DNA of 29,167 bases, taken from contig KQ481997.1 in assembly GCA_001430745.1 (NCBI GenBank), forward strand, positions 1,324,747-1,353,913. The letters run 5' to 3'. Below the pieces are notes generated by a model. The model had not been told where the DNA came from. It made no database searches and saw only the letters and a program-made list of their open reading frames with translations. How positions within the stretch are numbered: position 1 is the first letter of the stretch; each line of letters opens with the position of its first letter. A program made the translations under genes and the position numbers. Source of the DNA: Auxenochlorella pyrenoidosa (taxonomy: Eukaryota > Chlorophyta > Trebouxiophyceae > Chlorellales > Chlorellaceae). This document shows positions 1 to 10,800 of this stretch, piece by piece.

Positions 1-384
1 CGTTAGCTGGGGGCATCCCGGTGCAGGGGGAAGAACATCAGGGTCCCGCGGGTGTCTCCCTGGCAGCAGACCTGGGTCCAGCTTGCAGCTCTCAAGGAGG
101 TCGGGGCGTGTTGGCCGGCTGCCAATGCCGGAACTGCCACATGCGAGTGCATTGTCCTTGCTTGCGGCCGTGGGCCTCCCAACGGTTTAGGATAATGCAC
201 CCTCGGATTGGATGGCCACGTCTCCCAAAGTTGCTGTCCCTGCGGTCTGTCTCTCTCGCACATCACCCGCGTATGACCCCCAGCAGCAGGCAGCAAAACG
301 TCCTTCCTAGTCTCCCCTCAGCGAAGTGCCGTTGCGCCCCACCCCCCCACCCCACACACACACACCACACCCGTACACACGCAG
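1..384. other. Left edge: no supported exon (intron or 5' part of the giant gene)
   Basis: I see no convincing coding exon here. Reading frames exist on both strands, but their products show none of the Cys spacing or low-complexity signatures of the neighbouring exons. The stretch ends in a pyrimidine-rich and CA-rich tract (about 344-382) followed by a CAG acceptor at 382-384, so at least its right half is best read as the intron before the first clear exon of the surface-protein gene. That gene therefore starts to the left of the window or in an exon I could not identify here. Confidence 0.5.
344..382 (+). repeat. C- and CA-rich intron tract before exon 1
   Basis: A C-rich then CA-dinucleotide tract ends directly at a CAG acceptor. 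Similar C/CA tracts occur at 1267-1283 and 7079-7106, each inside an intron of this gene; the first is directly before an acceptor, the last lies mid-intron. It probably serves as the pyrimidine tract of the acceptor and is also a slippage-prone microsatellite. Confidence 0.7.
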
Positions 385-3300
385 GCCGCCAAGCTGCTGT
401 TCAGCCACGTGGTGCGCAAGTGCGTGTCCCCCGACGCCGCCACCTGCTTCCCCACCGGCGGGCGCTGCGTGGCGGCTGACTACTGCTCGGGGCAGGCGGC
501 CACAGCCAGCGACTGCGAGGGCTCACTGGTCCCGGGGACGGGCCTCAAGGCGGTGAGGGGCCCAGCCGCGCACTGCGCTGCGCTGCGCCTGCGCTGCAGC
601 GACAACACTTTGCAACGCGACTTGTCTGGACCTATTGGGGCGAAGGCACCGTCAGGAGCATGCTGCAGCTCTGCCCCCCCCACCCCCCTCAACCCCCCAC
701 CCTCCTTCCCCACTTACACGTTGATCTGCAGTACTGCCGCTTCGACCCGACCTGCCCCGTCGTGGCTGGCAGCGGCGGCACCCCCTCGGTGCTCGCCTAC
801 CCGCCCACCATGCCCATCATCGCCGCCGGCCCGCCACCTGGCACACCCAAGTCCCCTCCCGGCGACGCCAAGCCTCCGGCAGTGCTCCCGCCGCCGTCGC
901 GGCCCTCGCCGAGCCCCCCTGCTGCCATCCGCAACGATGGCGCCAACACGCCGCCGCTGGCCGCGCCTTCGCCCCTGCCGCCTCCTTCCCCCCTGGCCGT
1001 CGACCCCTGCGCCGGCTCGAGCGACAGCTGCTGCCGCCGCGCGGGCTCCTACTCTGCGTGCGAGCTGGACTCGCCCGCTGCTGACGGCTGCACCTACTTT
1101 GGCAGCTGCCAGCCCGCGGAGCCCAGCCCCTGCTACAGCCAGGCAAGAAGGTTGAGGGCGCCTGTGGCCAGGGGTGACATGCCTCTGTGACGCACACGAG
1201 TCGGATGCTTAAGGGAAGCGGCGAGGCAGCTCAGAGCTTGCTGGGTTGACTCAAAAGCGGCCGCTGCCCCCCCACACACACACATGTGCAGACCAGCCAG
1301 ATCAGCTGCAGCGAGAAGGCCGAGTTTGGCTGCGCCTGGTGAGTGCAACGATTGGTCCTGCTGTTGCGGGCTGCTGCTGTGGCCGCTGCCGCTGCTGAAC
1401 CCGTTGAACGAGCGCCTCTGGCTCAAGGGCCGCGGGCCCGGCCGACTGAACACCCACGCAACAACCGTTTGTCTGGATCATCGCCAGTCTTGCATACTCA
1501 CAATGCCATGTGCACTGGCACAGGACCTCTTATGACGGCGCAACACCCACCCCGGCGGCGCCCCCGGCCCCGGGCCAGGCGCCTCCCACAGGGGCAAACA
1601 CCACCTCACCCCCAGCCAACCCGACTGTCAATGAGACCTACCCGGGCCTTGAGGTGGGGGACACATGCCGCGCTGCCCTCTGTGCCAGCACCAACAAGCA
1701 TGTCTCATGCGTGTGCCCAAGCGGCCTGTGCCGCCGATGCGGGCGGGGGTGCCAGTCCATGCCCGGGTTGCACAGCAAGCCCACGCTGACCATGCACTGC
1801 CCGCGCTGCCTGTGCCCTTTGCAGGCCTGGCCGGCGCCCCAGCTGCCGCCCTCCTACTATGCCGAGCCCTGGCACTGGTGGAACCAGCCCCAGCACTGGG
1901 GCCACGGCCCCTTCGACCTGCTCACCCCGGCCCGGGCCGACAGGCTCGCCGCTGCCGGCGCCGCTACGCCTGTGTGCGATGCGCTGGGCGACGCTGTGAC
2001 CCTGGCAGCCGCCAACCTGTCCAGGCAAGCACAGCGCTGGTCGGCAGGGGTTGTACCACGCAAATCCATCCCACCGCACCATGGGCTGTAAAGACATCCA
2101 CTGCCTCTTGCTGCTCTCTGAGTGCAGCTGAAGCTTGCAACAGCCCTCTGCGCCTTCCTCTTGCTTGCCTGCAGCGTGTGCGACGCTGCCGACCTCTGCT
2201 CCATCACCCAGGCCAGCTGGCTGGAGGATGTGCTGTCTGCCGTGGGCGCCCGGCAGGAGACGGCCTGTGCCGCCTGCCGCAAGCTCGACGCAGGCGAGTC
2301 GGCGCCCGCTGGCTGCAGAACAGACAGGCAGCGGTGTGCCGGTGCCTGCCGCGTGCACAGGGTTGATGCCTGTAGAGGCACACAAACCCGTGCCCGCTTG
2401 CTGAGGCTCGTCATCATCCTGGACCCACCTGTCATGCTGCCCGGCGCCTCCATGCAGTTGCTGCTGAGGAGCTGGAGAGCGCGGGCATTGCCGAAGAGGT
2501 GCAGCAGGCCATCCGACTGGGGGAGCAGCTGCTGGTGAATGCCACCGAGGCGTGCCCCTCTGTGCTGGGCGGCCTGCTGTGGATTGCCCAGCACTACGAC
2601 TTTCTGCCCAACCTGGGGCAGCCCCTGGCAGCGGTGCTGTGCCCGCCGCTGGCGGTGAGTGGGCGGCAGGGGTGTGTGTTTGTCTGGGTCGGGTGCGACG
2701 GTCAGCTCGTGGTAGCGATCCAGAGTTTTGCACAGAGGGAGGGCTTGGATGTGTGCACTGTCCGTGCTCTCAGCCCACTTGCTGCCGACTGGCGTGACGG
2801 CTGCTCTGAAACGCTGCCCCTGCTGCCACAGAGGGTGGTGAGCGCGGCTGGGCCCGAGTTGCTTGCCGAGGCCAAGGGGTGAGGAGCTGGGCCCTGTGCC
2901 CAGCTGCATGCTGGTCTGTGCCAAGAAGGGGCGCTCGCACCTTCCTGCCCGGGTGGCCCACATTCCCATGTTCTGCCTGCCGGCCGGCCGGTCCCCGACC
3001 TGCCAGCCCACCGGTGTCACTGCCTGCCTGCCGCTCCCCACCTCTGCCCCGCAGCATCTGCACCCAGCTGGCCAGCACCACAGTCTGTGACACAGCCTTT
3101 ACGCTGCTCAGGGGCTCAGAGGCCTCGCTGAATGCGACCTGCACCCTCATGCTGCCCGCGCTGTTCGACGACTCCAGGTGCAGTGCGCCGCCCAGGCCTG
3201 CCAGCCTGCTCACCACCTCTTCGCCTGTACTGCCCGCGAGGCCTCACTGCGCAACGTTTTCTCACAGTTGGCTCCACCAGCAGTCAGCAAGGAACTGCCC

Positions 3301-4827
3301 GCTGACTGCCCTCACCCTCTCTTTCACCTCTGCCTGGTTTGGCTCCCTGCAGACAACCACATGGGGGCCCAATGACCGGCCCCAACAGCAGCACCACCTA
3401 CCCTTATAACCCATATGACGGGACAACACGTGCCGCTGCCGCTAGCGTGGACTACAACCCCGGCACCTCTTCAGGCTACTGCACCCCCGCCGCCAGCCCC
3501 TGTTACAATCAGGCCGCCGCCGGCACCTGCGCGGCCCATCGGGGCTGCCGCTGGACAGCCTCCTGCAGTGCCCGGCACTGCCCAGACGGGGATGCAGCAT
3601 GCCAGCGGCGCCAGGCGGTGCGGCCGCTGTGCAGCAGCCTGGTGAAGCAGGCAGTTTCCGGCAACGCCTCCTCGCCTGCTCCCCTGGCTCAGGTGCGCTT
3701 GGGGACCGCACTCGCATGCCTCTCAAGCTGGCGTGCCATGAGCAAGTTCTGCCCTGCCGGGCAGGAGGGAAGACCATGGAGGGGTGGGCCCAGCAAGCTG
3801 CCTGCTCTCCCGCACCCCCTGCAGGCCTGTTCCATGTTTGGCATGTGCGGCAACGGCACCTCTGTGCAGCAGTGCGCAACCTGCAAGTCCCTGCTGCACT
3901 CCACTGCCCAGGCCTTGGCCGGCGCCTTGACCTCGCAGCAGGGTGAGCCCGTCGATGGAGCAGGCCGCCCATCCTCTCCAGGGATGATGCCCGCACGACA
4001 CCCGGCTGGCGCCCGGCTCCTGCAAACCATCATTTCTTTCTGCCGTGCTGGCCGCGCCCTCCCATGACCACCTGCCTGGCGTTCCAGCAGGCGCCCCCTG
4101 CCAACGCCTCAAACCATGACCACCCCTCTCCTCCTGCAGACCAGCTGCCGGAGCGGGCCGCCCTCTACCAGTGCACCGGCCTTCTGGAGCGCCTGGCAGC
4201 GGGACAGACCAGCTGCCAGGCCTTTGTAGCGCTGACCCCTCAGGAGCTCGCAGCCAGCCCCGCCGACACCTGCGCCCGTCACAGCGGCGCTCTGTGCGAC
4301 CCGGTGCGAGGCTGCGGCCAGAGGTGCCGCCTGGTCTGAGCTGTGTCAGGTGCACGCGTATCGACTCAGAACCCGCCCACAGGCGGCAGGCATGGAGTTC
4401 AGAGTGCATGGGGTGCGCGCACAAACAACGAAGAAAGTCCACTCTCTGCCTTGGCTCCGCAGTCCGCCCCCGCCAACCAGACCTGCGACCTGTGCATCCA
4501 CATGCTGAGCGTCTTCAAGGTCCGCCGCCTGCTCTCGCTGCTGGCAACATGTGTCATGGTTAAATTTGTTTGTCACTGCACAGCTATGCAGCTTGAGTGT
4601 CACCCTGCATCGCCAGCCAGGGTCGCTGGTCCCACCCTGGTCGGCCCCCACCCCTTCGGTATAGGATCTGCGGCCAATCCCTGCTGCACATGTCCCCGAC
4701 CCCGCCCAGCCGCCCTGCTGCAGGACCTCTCTGCCATGCGGGTCTTGGCCAACACCAGCCAGGCCCTGGCAGACTTCTGCTACCTGGCAGTGCAGGACAC
4801 CGGCCCCGCCGGCCTGTCCGACTCCAC
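385..4827 (+). other. Surface-protein exons 1-14: N-terminal PSI-like and saposin-like modules
   Basis: Exons as read: 385-552, 732-1142, 1292-1338, 1524-1701, 1825-2024, 2175-2293, 2458-2654, 2832-2878, 3055-3177, 3353-3692, 3825-3942, 4140-4333, 4463-4519, 4724-4827. Introns after 1142, 2024 and 2293 begin with GC (GCAAGA, GCAAGC, GCGAGT). Exon 2 carries a Pro-rich spacer, then a module with SPCYSQ and a GCAW ending after the splice. Exon 10 repeats it as SPCYNQ...GCRW. Exons 6-9 and 11-14 encode helical stretches with CxxC pairs (CAAC, CATC, CDLC) and a later Cys, which resemble saposin-B-type folds. Two donors are weak (GTCTCA after 1701, GTCTGA after 4333). The first of these introns is 123 nt with no stop in frame, so 1524-2024 could be a single exon. 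Confidence 0.7.
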
Positions 4828-7800
4828 GTAAGCTCTTGTCAGCAGTGCCACTTGCTTGCAGGACGGCTGGCCAGCCCTGTCGCTGCTGGCTGGGACTCAT
4901 GGCCTACCTCACCCCATGACGAGCCAGGGAAGATCCGGCAACCCAGCAACTTGACTCCCGCTGGCCCCGCTGCAGGCTCGCCCAGGCGGTGCGCCAGCGC
5001 TACGCCTGCCAGCAGCCCAACTCCACCGCCTGCTGCTCGCCGCTCCCTGCCGGCGCCTTCCTCCGCACCGACCGGCGCTACTCCGGGCCCACGGCCGTCT
5101 CGGCGCTGGCCCCTGCGTCCGACGACGACTGTGACGCCCGCCCAGGCTGCGCCGCCACGTCGGGGTGCTTTCCAGCGCCCGAGGCCGACCCCTGTGCTTT
5201 CCTAGATGGCAGGGCCTGCGCCTCCAGGTCCAACTGCACGGTGAGCGAGCAGGGACGGGGGCGCTCTGGTGCCGTACCCAGGCGGTGACAGCACCAGGAA
5301 AGTGAAGCGGCCCGCCTGGGATGCGCACACGGGTGCATGTGCAGCCCAGCCATCAGGTTCGTGGGCCAGGAGCCCGAAGCGAGTGCACTGTGCCCTAACC
5401 AGCACTTTGGGCCAGTCCCTCCAGTTCTCTCGATACCCTGGTCCTCCTGCGCTCCTGCGCTGCAGTGGCAGGGGCCCAGCCTGGACAACGGCAGCTGCGC
5501 CAGTGCTGACCTGTATTCCACATGCCGCCTGGCTGGTGAGCAAACAACCAGCATGATTGTGAGCCCGCATCGCGCATGCAGTGCTAGAACGCCAGACGGA
5601 CAGAACGTTGAAATGACAGCTCGAGGTTATGTGTGTTGCTTGTGACACCTCGGCAGGTTTCAGCGGCGGCAAGGCGACTTGCCTGGCTGTGGTGGATGGC
5701 GATGGCTTCTCGAAGTGCCGCTACTACCTGGCAAGCAGGGGGGGCCTTTCTTGAAGGGACGACTTTGAAGGGGAAGAAAGTAGGCTGCCTTACATTGCAT
5801 GTTGGCTTGCCATCAGCTGCCATCCAATGCCGCTGCCGCGCCCGATTACCTGCCCCCTGAAGCATCGCCTAGCCCCGCTCTCGCCCTGCTCTCTTTTTCC
5901 TTGCAATGCAGGGCTGCAGCCCCGACGGTGGCTACCAGGACCCAGGCGGCTGCGCCCTGAGCCCCGCAGAGCTGGCCAGCCCCGGGGCGTCCGCCGCCTG
6001 CGGCGCGCGCCCCTCCTCCCAGTCCCCTGCCGGCTGCGAGCTGCGCGTGGACTGCCGGGAGCGGTTTGACGCCTGCCAGGCCTTCATCACGGAAAAGGGC
6101 TGCGGGGTCTCGGCCGCGACCTACAGCTGCTACTGGCGCACCGATGTGTCGTATGGTGAGCTGGGCAAGGGCTGCGCCCACCTGACGTTGGTTGGGTGTG
6201 ATTCGTGCTGATAAGCCCACAGAGCGATCAGGGCGCATCGTCTGTGACCCCAGCCAGCCATCCTGCCCGTCCACACTCCCCTGCCCTGCCCGTCCCGCAC
6301 CGCCTGCAGGCCAGGGCTCCTGCGCCCGCGCCCGCTCTCCCTGCTCGGCCTTTGCCGACGATTCCGAGGGCTGTGCCGCCCAGAAGCAGTGCCGCGCCGC
6401 GCCCCGCTGCCAAACCAGCTACTGCGACCGGGGCAACCAGTGCTGCCGCGCGCACACCCCCGCCGCATGCGCCGCCACCGCCGGCTGCCGCGCCGCGGGC
6501 CGCTGCTCCCTGCAGTTCTCCCGCTGCTGGGGGCCCGCCAACGCCACCGCCTGCGCCGCCGCCGCCGGCTGCGGCTGGCGCGCGTACGCCAGTGGCGGCG
6601 GCTACTGCAGCCCGCTCAGCGAACCCTGCCGGGCCGCTGCCCTGGATGCCTCGCCTGCCGCCTGCGCCGCAGTGCTCGACCCCGAGCTCAACATCTCGGT
6701 CTGCCAGTACAATGTGAGGACTCGGGCCGGGGGTGAGAAAGGCCTGTGTCCGAGAAATTGGGTTCCTGTGGAGTGGTTGTGCCGACAGGCCAAGCATGCT
6801 CAGTGATGTGTGCTTGTCCAACCTCACACCACGGCATGCACGTCCGCACTTTTGTCAGGCAGCCCCCTCACGAGCTTCTGTCCTCGATGGCCGCCCCTGC
6901 AGATGGACTGCCAGGAGGTTTGCGGCGACTGCCGCGGCTGCATGGACGCCATGAACGGGCCCTTTGCCGCCTTCAGGAGCATCAATGACACAAAGGCCCT
7001 GGCTGCTGCTGTGCGCACGGCGTGCCTGCAGGTGGGCTGGGGTGCGCGACGATGCAGCAAGCACCTCACTCCAAGGACCCCCCCCCCCAACACACACACA
7101 CACACATGTTCTCTCCCTGCTGGCCTTTGTGGGCCTGCCTGCCTCTCGCGCTTGGAGTGTGATTATTCACACTTTATTGATTACACTGCCCTGCTTTTCT
7201 TACGCTCCTGCCAACGCTCCTGCCGGTTCAGTACCTTGCCCTGCCCTGCCCTCCCTGCCCTCGTCCCTTGCGCGCAGAGTAATGGCGTGGACCCTGCTGT
7301 GTGCGAGCGTGCCTTCAAAGTGCTGGCATCCAACCCTGAGGCTATCCAGCGGCCAGCCGCCATGTGCAAGGCCCTGGGCTTCTGCAGGCAAGGAAGAAGG
7401 AGGCGGTTGCGTGGCTGAAGCGAACCTGCCCTGCGCTGGCGCCCGCAGGCTGCAACTCGTGCATTTGGTCCAGTAAGCACTTGCGCTCTGCTTGCACCCG
7501 AACCCTGCGGCTGTGGAGCAGGCTCCTGCCCCGCTGCATCCTGTCCTGCTTGATTGCCACAACATTCGCTCACTTGTTTGCCCTCCCTGCAGCAAGGAGT
7601 GCATCGACATCTACATGGGCCTGACCCTCTGCTCCACCGACGGCTATCAAACGGGCGCAGCCGGTCTGCAGAACTCCACCCAGCCTGCCGGCACGTGCAA
7701 AGCCGCCTCTGACTGCACCGGAGCGCAGACCTGCGATGCCTTCAGCTCCTGCACCCTGCTGAAAAAGGTGGGCCTGCAGGCTGTGGCTTTGGGGCGCAGA

Positions 7801-10800
7801 AAGGTTGGTCAGTGCAGCACCAAAAGACAGGGTGTGATTACCTATGGGCACGAACTGGGCAAGAACATGCCAGCTATGGGCGCCTTCGACAAAGCCCCTC
7901 GATCCACCAACAAGCTGCGATACCACCCACTCCCTGCCTGCAGTGTGACCCCGACACCGGGCTGGACGCAACCAGCTGCCTGGGCAAGTGTGTGAGCAAG
8001 TGTGCCCAGCAGGCCACCTTCCTGGAAAGCCTGAACAGGGGCGCCTGCAACCTGGACGGGTGAGCAGGGGGGTGCGCTTGCTGTGCTGCACTGCTGCCTC
8101 GGAGCTCTTGCCAGAGAACTTGCTCGTCAACCTATTTTGCGCCTGCTGAGCAGCATTTGCAAGCTACAAGTTGCGGGGTGCTAGGGGCTTCTGCTGGCTC
8201 CCTCACCTAGCGCCCGATCAGCCGCTCCCCGCCTGCTGCAGGAGCCGCAACTGCACTGGCGCCGACACGTGCGTGGCCGCCCCCGCTGGCCGCTGCCGCC
8301 TGTCGGTCTGCAACGAGACGACCGGCGCTGTCGGCTCCGTGCCCTGCACCGGCTTCTGCACCGCTGGCACGGCCGCTGCCCTGCAGTGGGCGCGCCTGTC
8401 GGACGATGGGCGCCGCATCCTGCTGCAGTTTGACCAGGAAGTGACGGCCTCCACGCCCAACGTCAGGTGTGAACTGGGGGAGAAGATGCCTGGTTGAGGC
8501 GGCTGCATGAGCACGCAGCTGCATCACAGGCAGGCGGCAGCCAGCGATTGGGACTGTCATTGCGCCATGAGCAGAGGGGCACGCTGGTGAGAAGCAGTGT
8601 GTAATGTCTGCCCCTCACCCCTCCTGTCTGCTGCAGCGTGGTTTTTGCCCCGGGCACAGCAGCCAAGCTGGGCCCCCTGAGCCAGCTGGTCCCAGTGCCG
8701 GGGTCACCGCAGCAGCTGGCCATTGAGCTCGACTTTGCAGCCACTATTGCACCCAGCAACTCCCTCCAGCTGGCCAGCGCCAGCGGCATTGCCAGCCGCA
8801 TGGGCGGCAGGCCCGCCGCAGCCGCCACCGTTACGCTGCAGGCCCCGCTGGCCCCTGTGGCGCCCACGGCGCTGCTGTCTGGGCCACGCTCTGTGGGCGC
8901 GCTGTGCGGCGCCTCTGCTGGCAACGCGCTCATCATGGATGGCTCCCGCTCGCCCCTGTCGGCCGGCAGGTGAGGTCGGGGTAGCAGTCAGGAAATCTGC
9001 ATACTTGAGCATGGCGACCAGCCGTCGCTGACTTCTGTGCCTAGATGCTACCGTGCTGTGGGGCTGTGGGTCTCGCCACTGACCGCCACACGGCTTGCCT
9101 AGTTCTGGCCTCAGTGTGCTGCGGGCTGCGCTCCCTGCACCGCCGCTGCGCAGGCCGCTAACCTTCGCCTGGGACGTTGTGGCCGCCGCCAGCGAGCTGC
9201 CGGCGCTTCGCCAGCTGGCAGCGACCGCCACCTCTGCCAACAGCGCCCGCCTGGCCATCCCGTCGGGGCTGGCCGCCAGCCTGGCCACTGGCGCCTACAC
9301 TGTGCGCATGAACGTGACCAACTGGCTGGGCGTGACGAGTGAGTGGCTGCCCTGCGCTGGCTGGCGGTGCCGTCGGCGCTGCTGTCTGCTGCCAGCTGGG
9401 CTGCAGCCCACCACCTCCCAAAACTTGGAGAAGGCCCCCTGGGGTGCACCAGGGCCAGTTTCTGTTCAGACGCCGGGCCTGTCTTGACCCGCGCACTGGC
9501 CCCACCCTGCTCCCTGTCCGCAGGCTCCGCCTCCCTGTCCCTCACCAAGGAAGCGGCCGCCCTCCCCGTGGTGACCATCGTGGGCGGGCCCCAGCAGGCC
9601 TTCTCCCTGGGCGCCGGCATCAACGTGCAGACCCAGATCGATGTGTCGTCCGTCTGCCCCGGCAGGAGCGTGGCCTACGCGTGGGCGGAGACCAGCGGGC
9701 TGCTGCCGGCGGGGTCGTTTGCCGCCGGCCGGCCCGACCTGACAGTCAGGGTGCGAGGGGGGTGGCGGGATGGCGGGGTGGGGGTGGGGGGGTGGGGGGG
9801 TAGAAAGGAGGATGAGGTGCGCTGGGCAAGCCATCCCCCATGCTGAGCGCCTCACTGCGAGCCCTGCTCTACAGCGAGCAAACCCAGTGCTGATCCCAAC
9901 GATACGCTGGTCTGTCTCTGTCTGCTGCAGTCGCTGCCCGGCGTCACCGGTGGCGATGTCCTCAACTTCACCTTCACCGCCACGCTGGCGGGGGCGGGCA
10001 GCACCACCGCCGCCCTGCAGCTGACCGCCCTGTCCTCGCCCCTGGAGGCCAAGGTGGACGGCCCCCGGGGCGATGTGCTGGTGAGGGGCACCCTGCCTGC
10101 GCCTTGGCGCCTTCTTTGCTGTCGTTTGCTTTCCTGCGCGGCCTCTGTTGGTGTCGCACGACTCCTTTCTGAAGTAGCCATTTTTAACAGGGTTCTGAGA
10201 GTTGGCCTTGGTCGCTCTGTTAAGATTTATTTCAATGTCTCTCACCCAGCACTGAATAGGGGAACCCGTGCTGCCCCATGCTGCCCCTCCCCACCCCCCG
10301 CAGGAGACACAAGACCTGACCTTCAGCGGCAGGCGCAGCGTCGACCCCGACGACCGCCCCAACCGCACCCCCTTCCGCTTCGCCTGGACCTGCACCGCCG
10401 TCGACGCCAGCACCCAGGTGCCGCCCTGTGCGGGAGGCAGGCAGTCGAGGCGGAGGGCTGCATGCTTGGTGCCGCTGGATGTACGCACAGGGCCATTGAC
10501 AATTGCCCCGCCAAGAAGCCGTCTGTCGAGCTGCTTTGCGGGCTGTCATGTGCGCACTGCTCAGATCTGGGCCTCTTCCGCACTCCCGCTCCTGCAGGTG
10601 TCCGCCCCCTGCTTTGCCAGCCCCGCTGCCGCCGGCATCGACCTCACCAGCAGCCAGCTGGTAATCCCCCGGGGCGCCCTGCCCGCCAGCAACGGCACCT
10701 ACCGCATCGCCCTGACCGCCGCCAAGTATGGCGCCACCCAGAACCGGAGCGACAGCGACGAGGCGGTCATCCGGGTGCTCGCCGTGGCGGCCCCCACCTG

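Noticed and set aside
1857..3041. Minus-strand open frame of 394 codons
   Set aside because: It crosses several sense exons and introns that fit splice consensus and Cys patterns; its product is low-complexity with no family signature.
7449..7472. Possible 24-nt microexon between exons ending 7387 and starting 7593
   Set aside because: It has AG before and GTAAGC after and keeps phase, but in the required phase it gives RLQLVHLVH, and the tempting CNSCIW reading is out of phase; direct joining gives a better protein.
9466..10488. Minus-strand open frame of 340 codons antisense to the REJ exons
   Set aside because: It is the shadow of GC-rich sense exons; the sense strand shows phase-consistent splice sites and REJ-like motifs, while the antisense product is Arg/Gly-rich without features.
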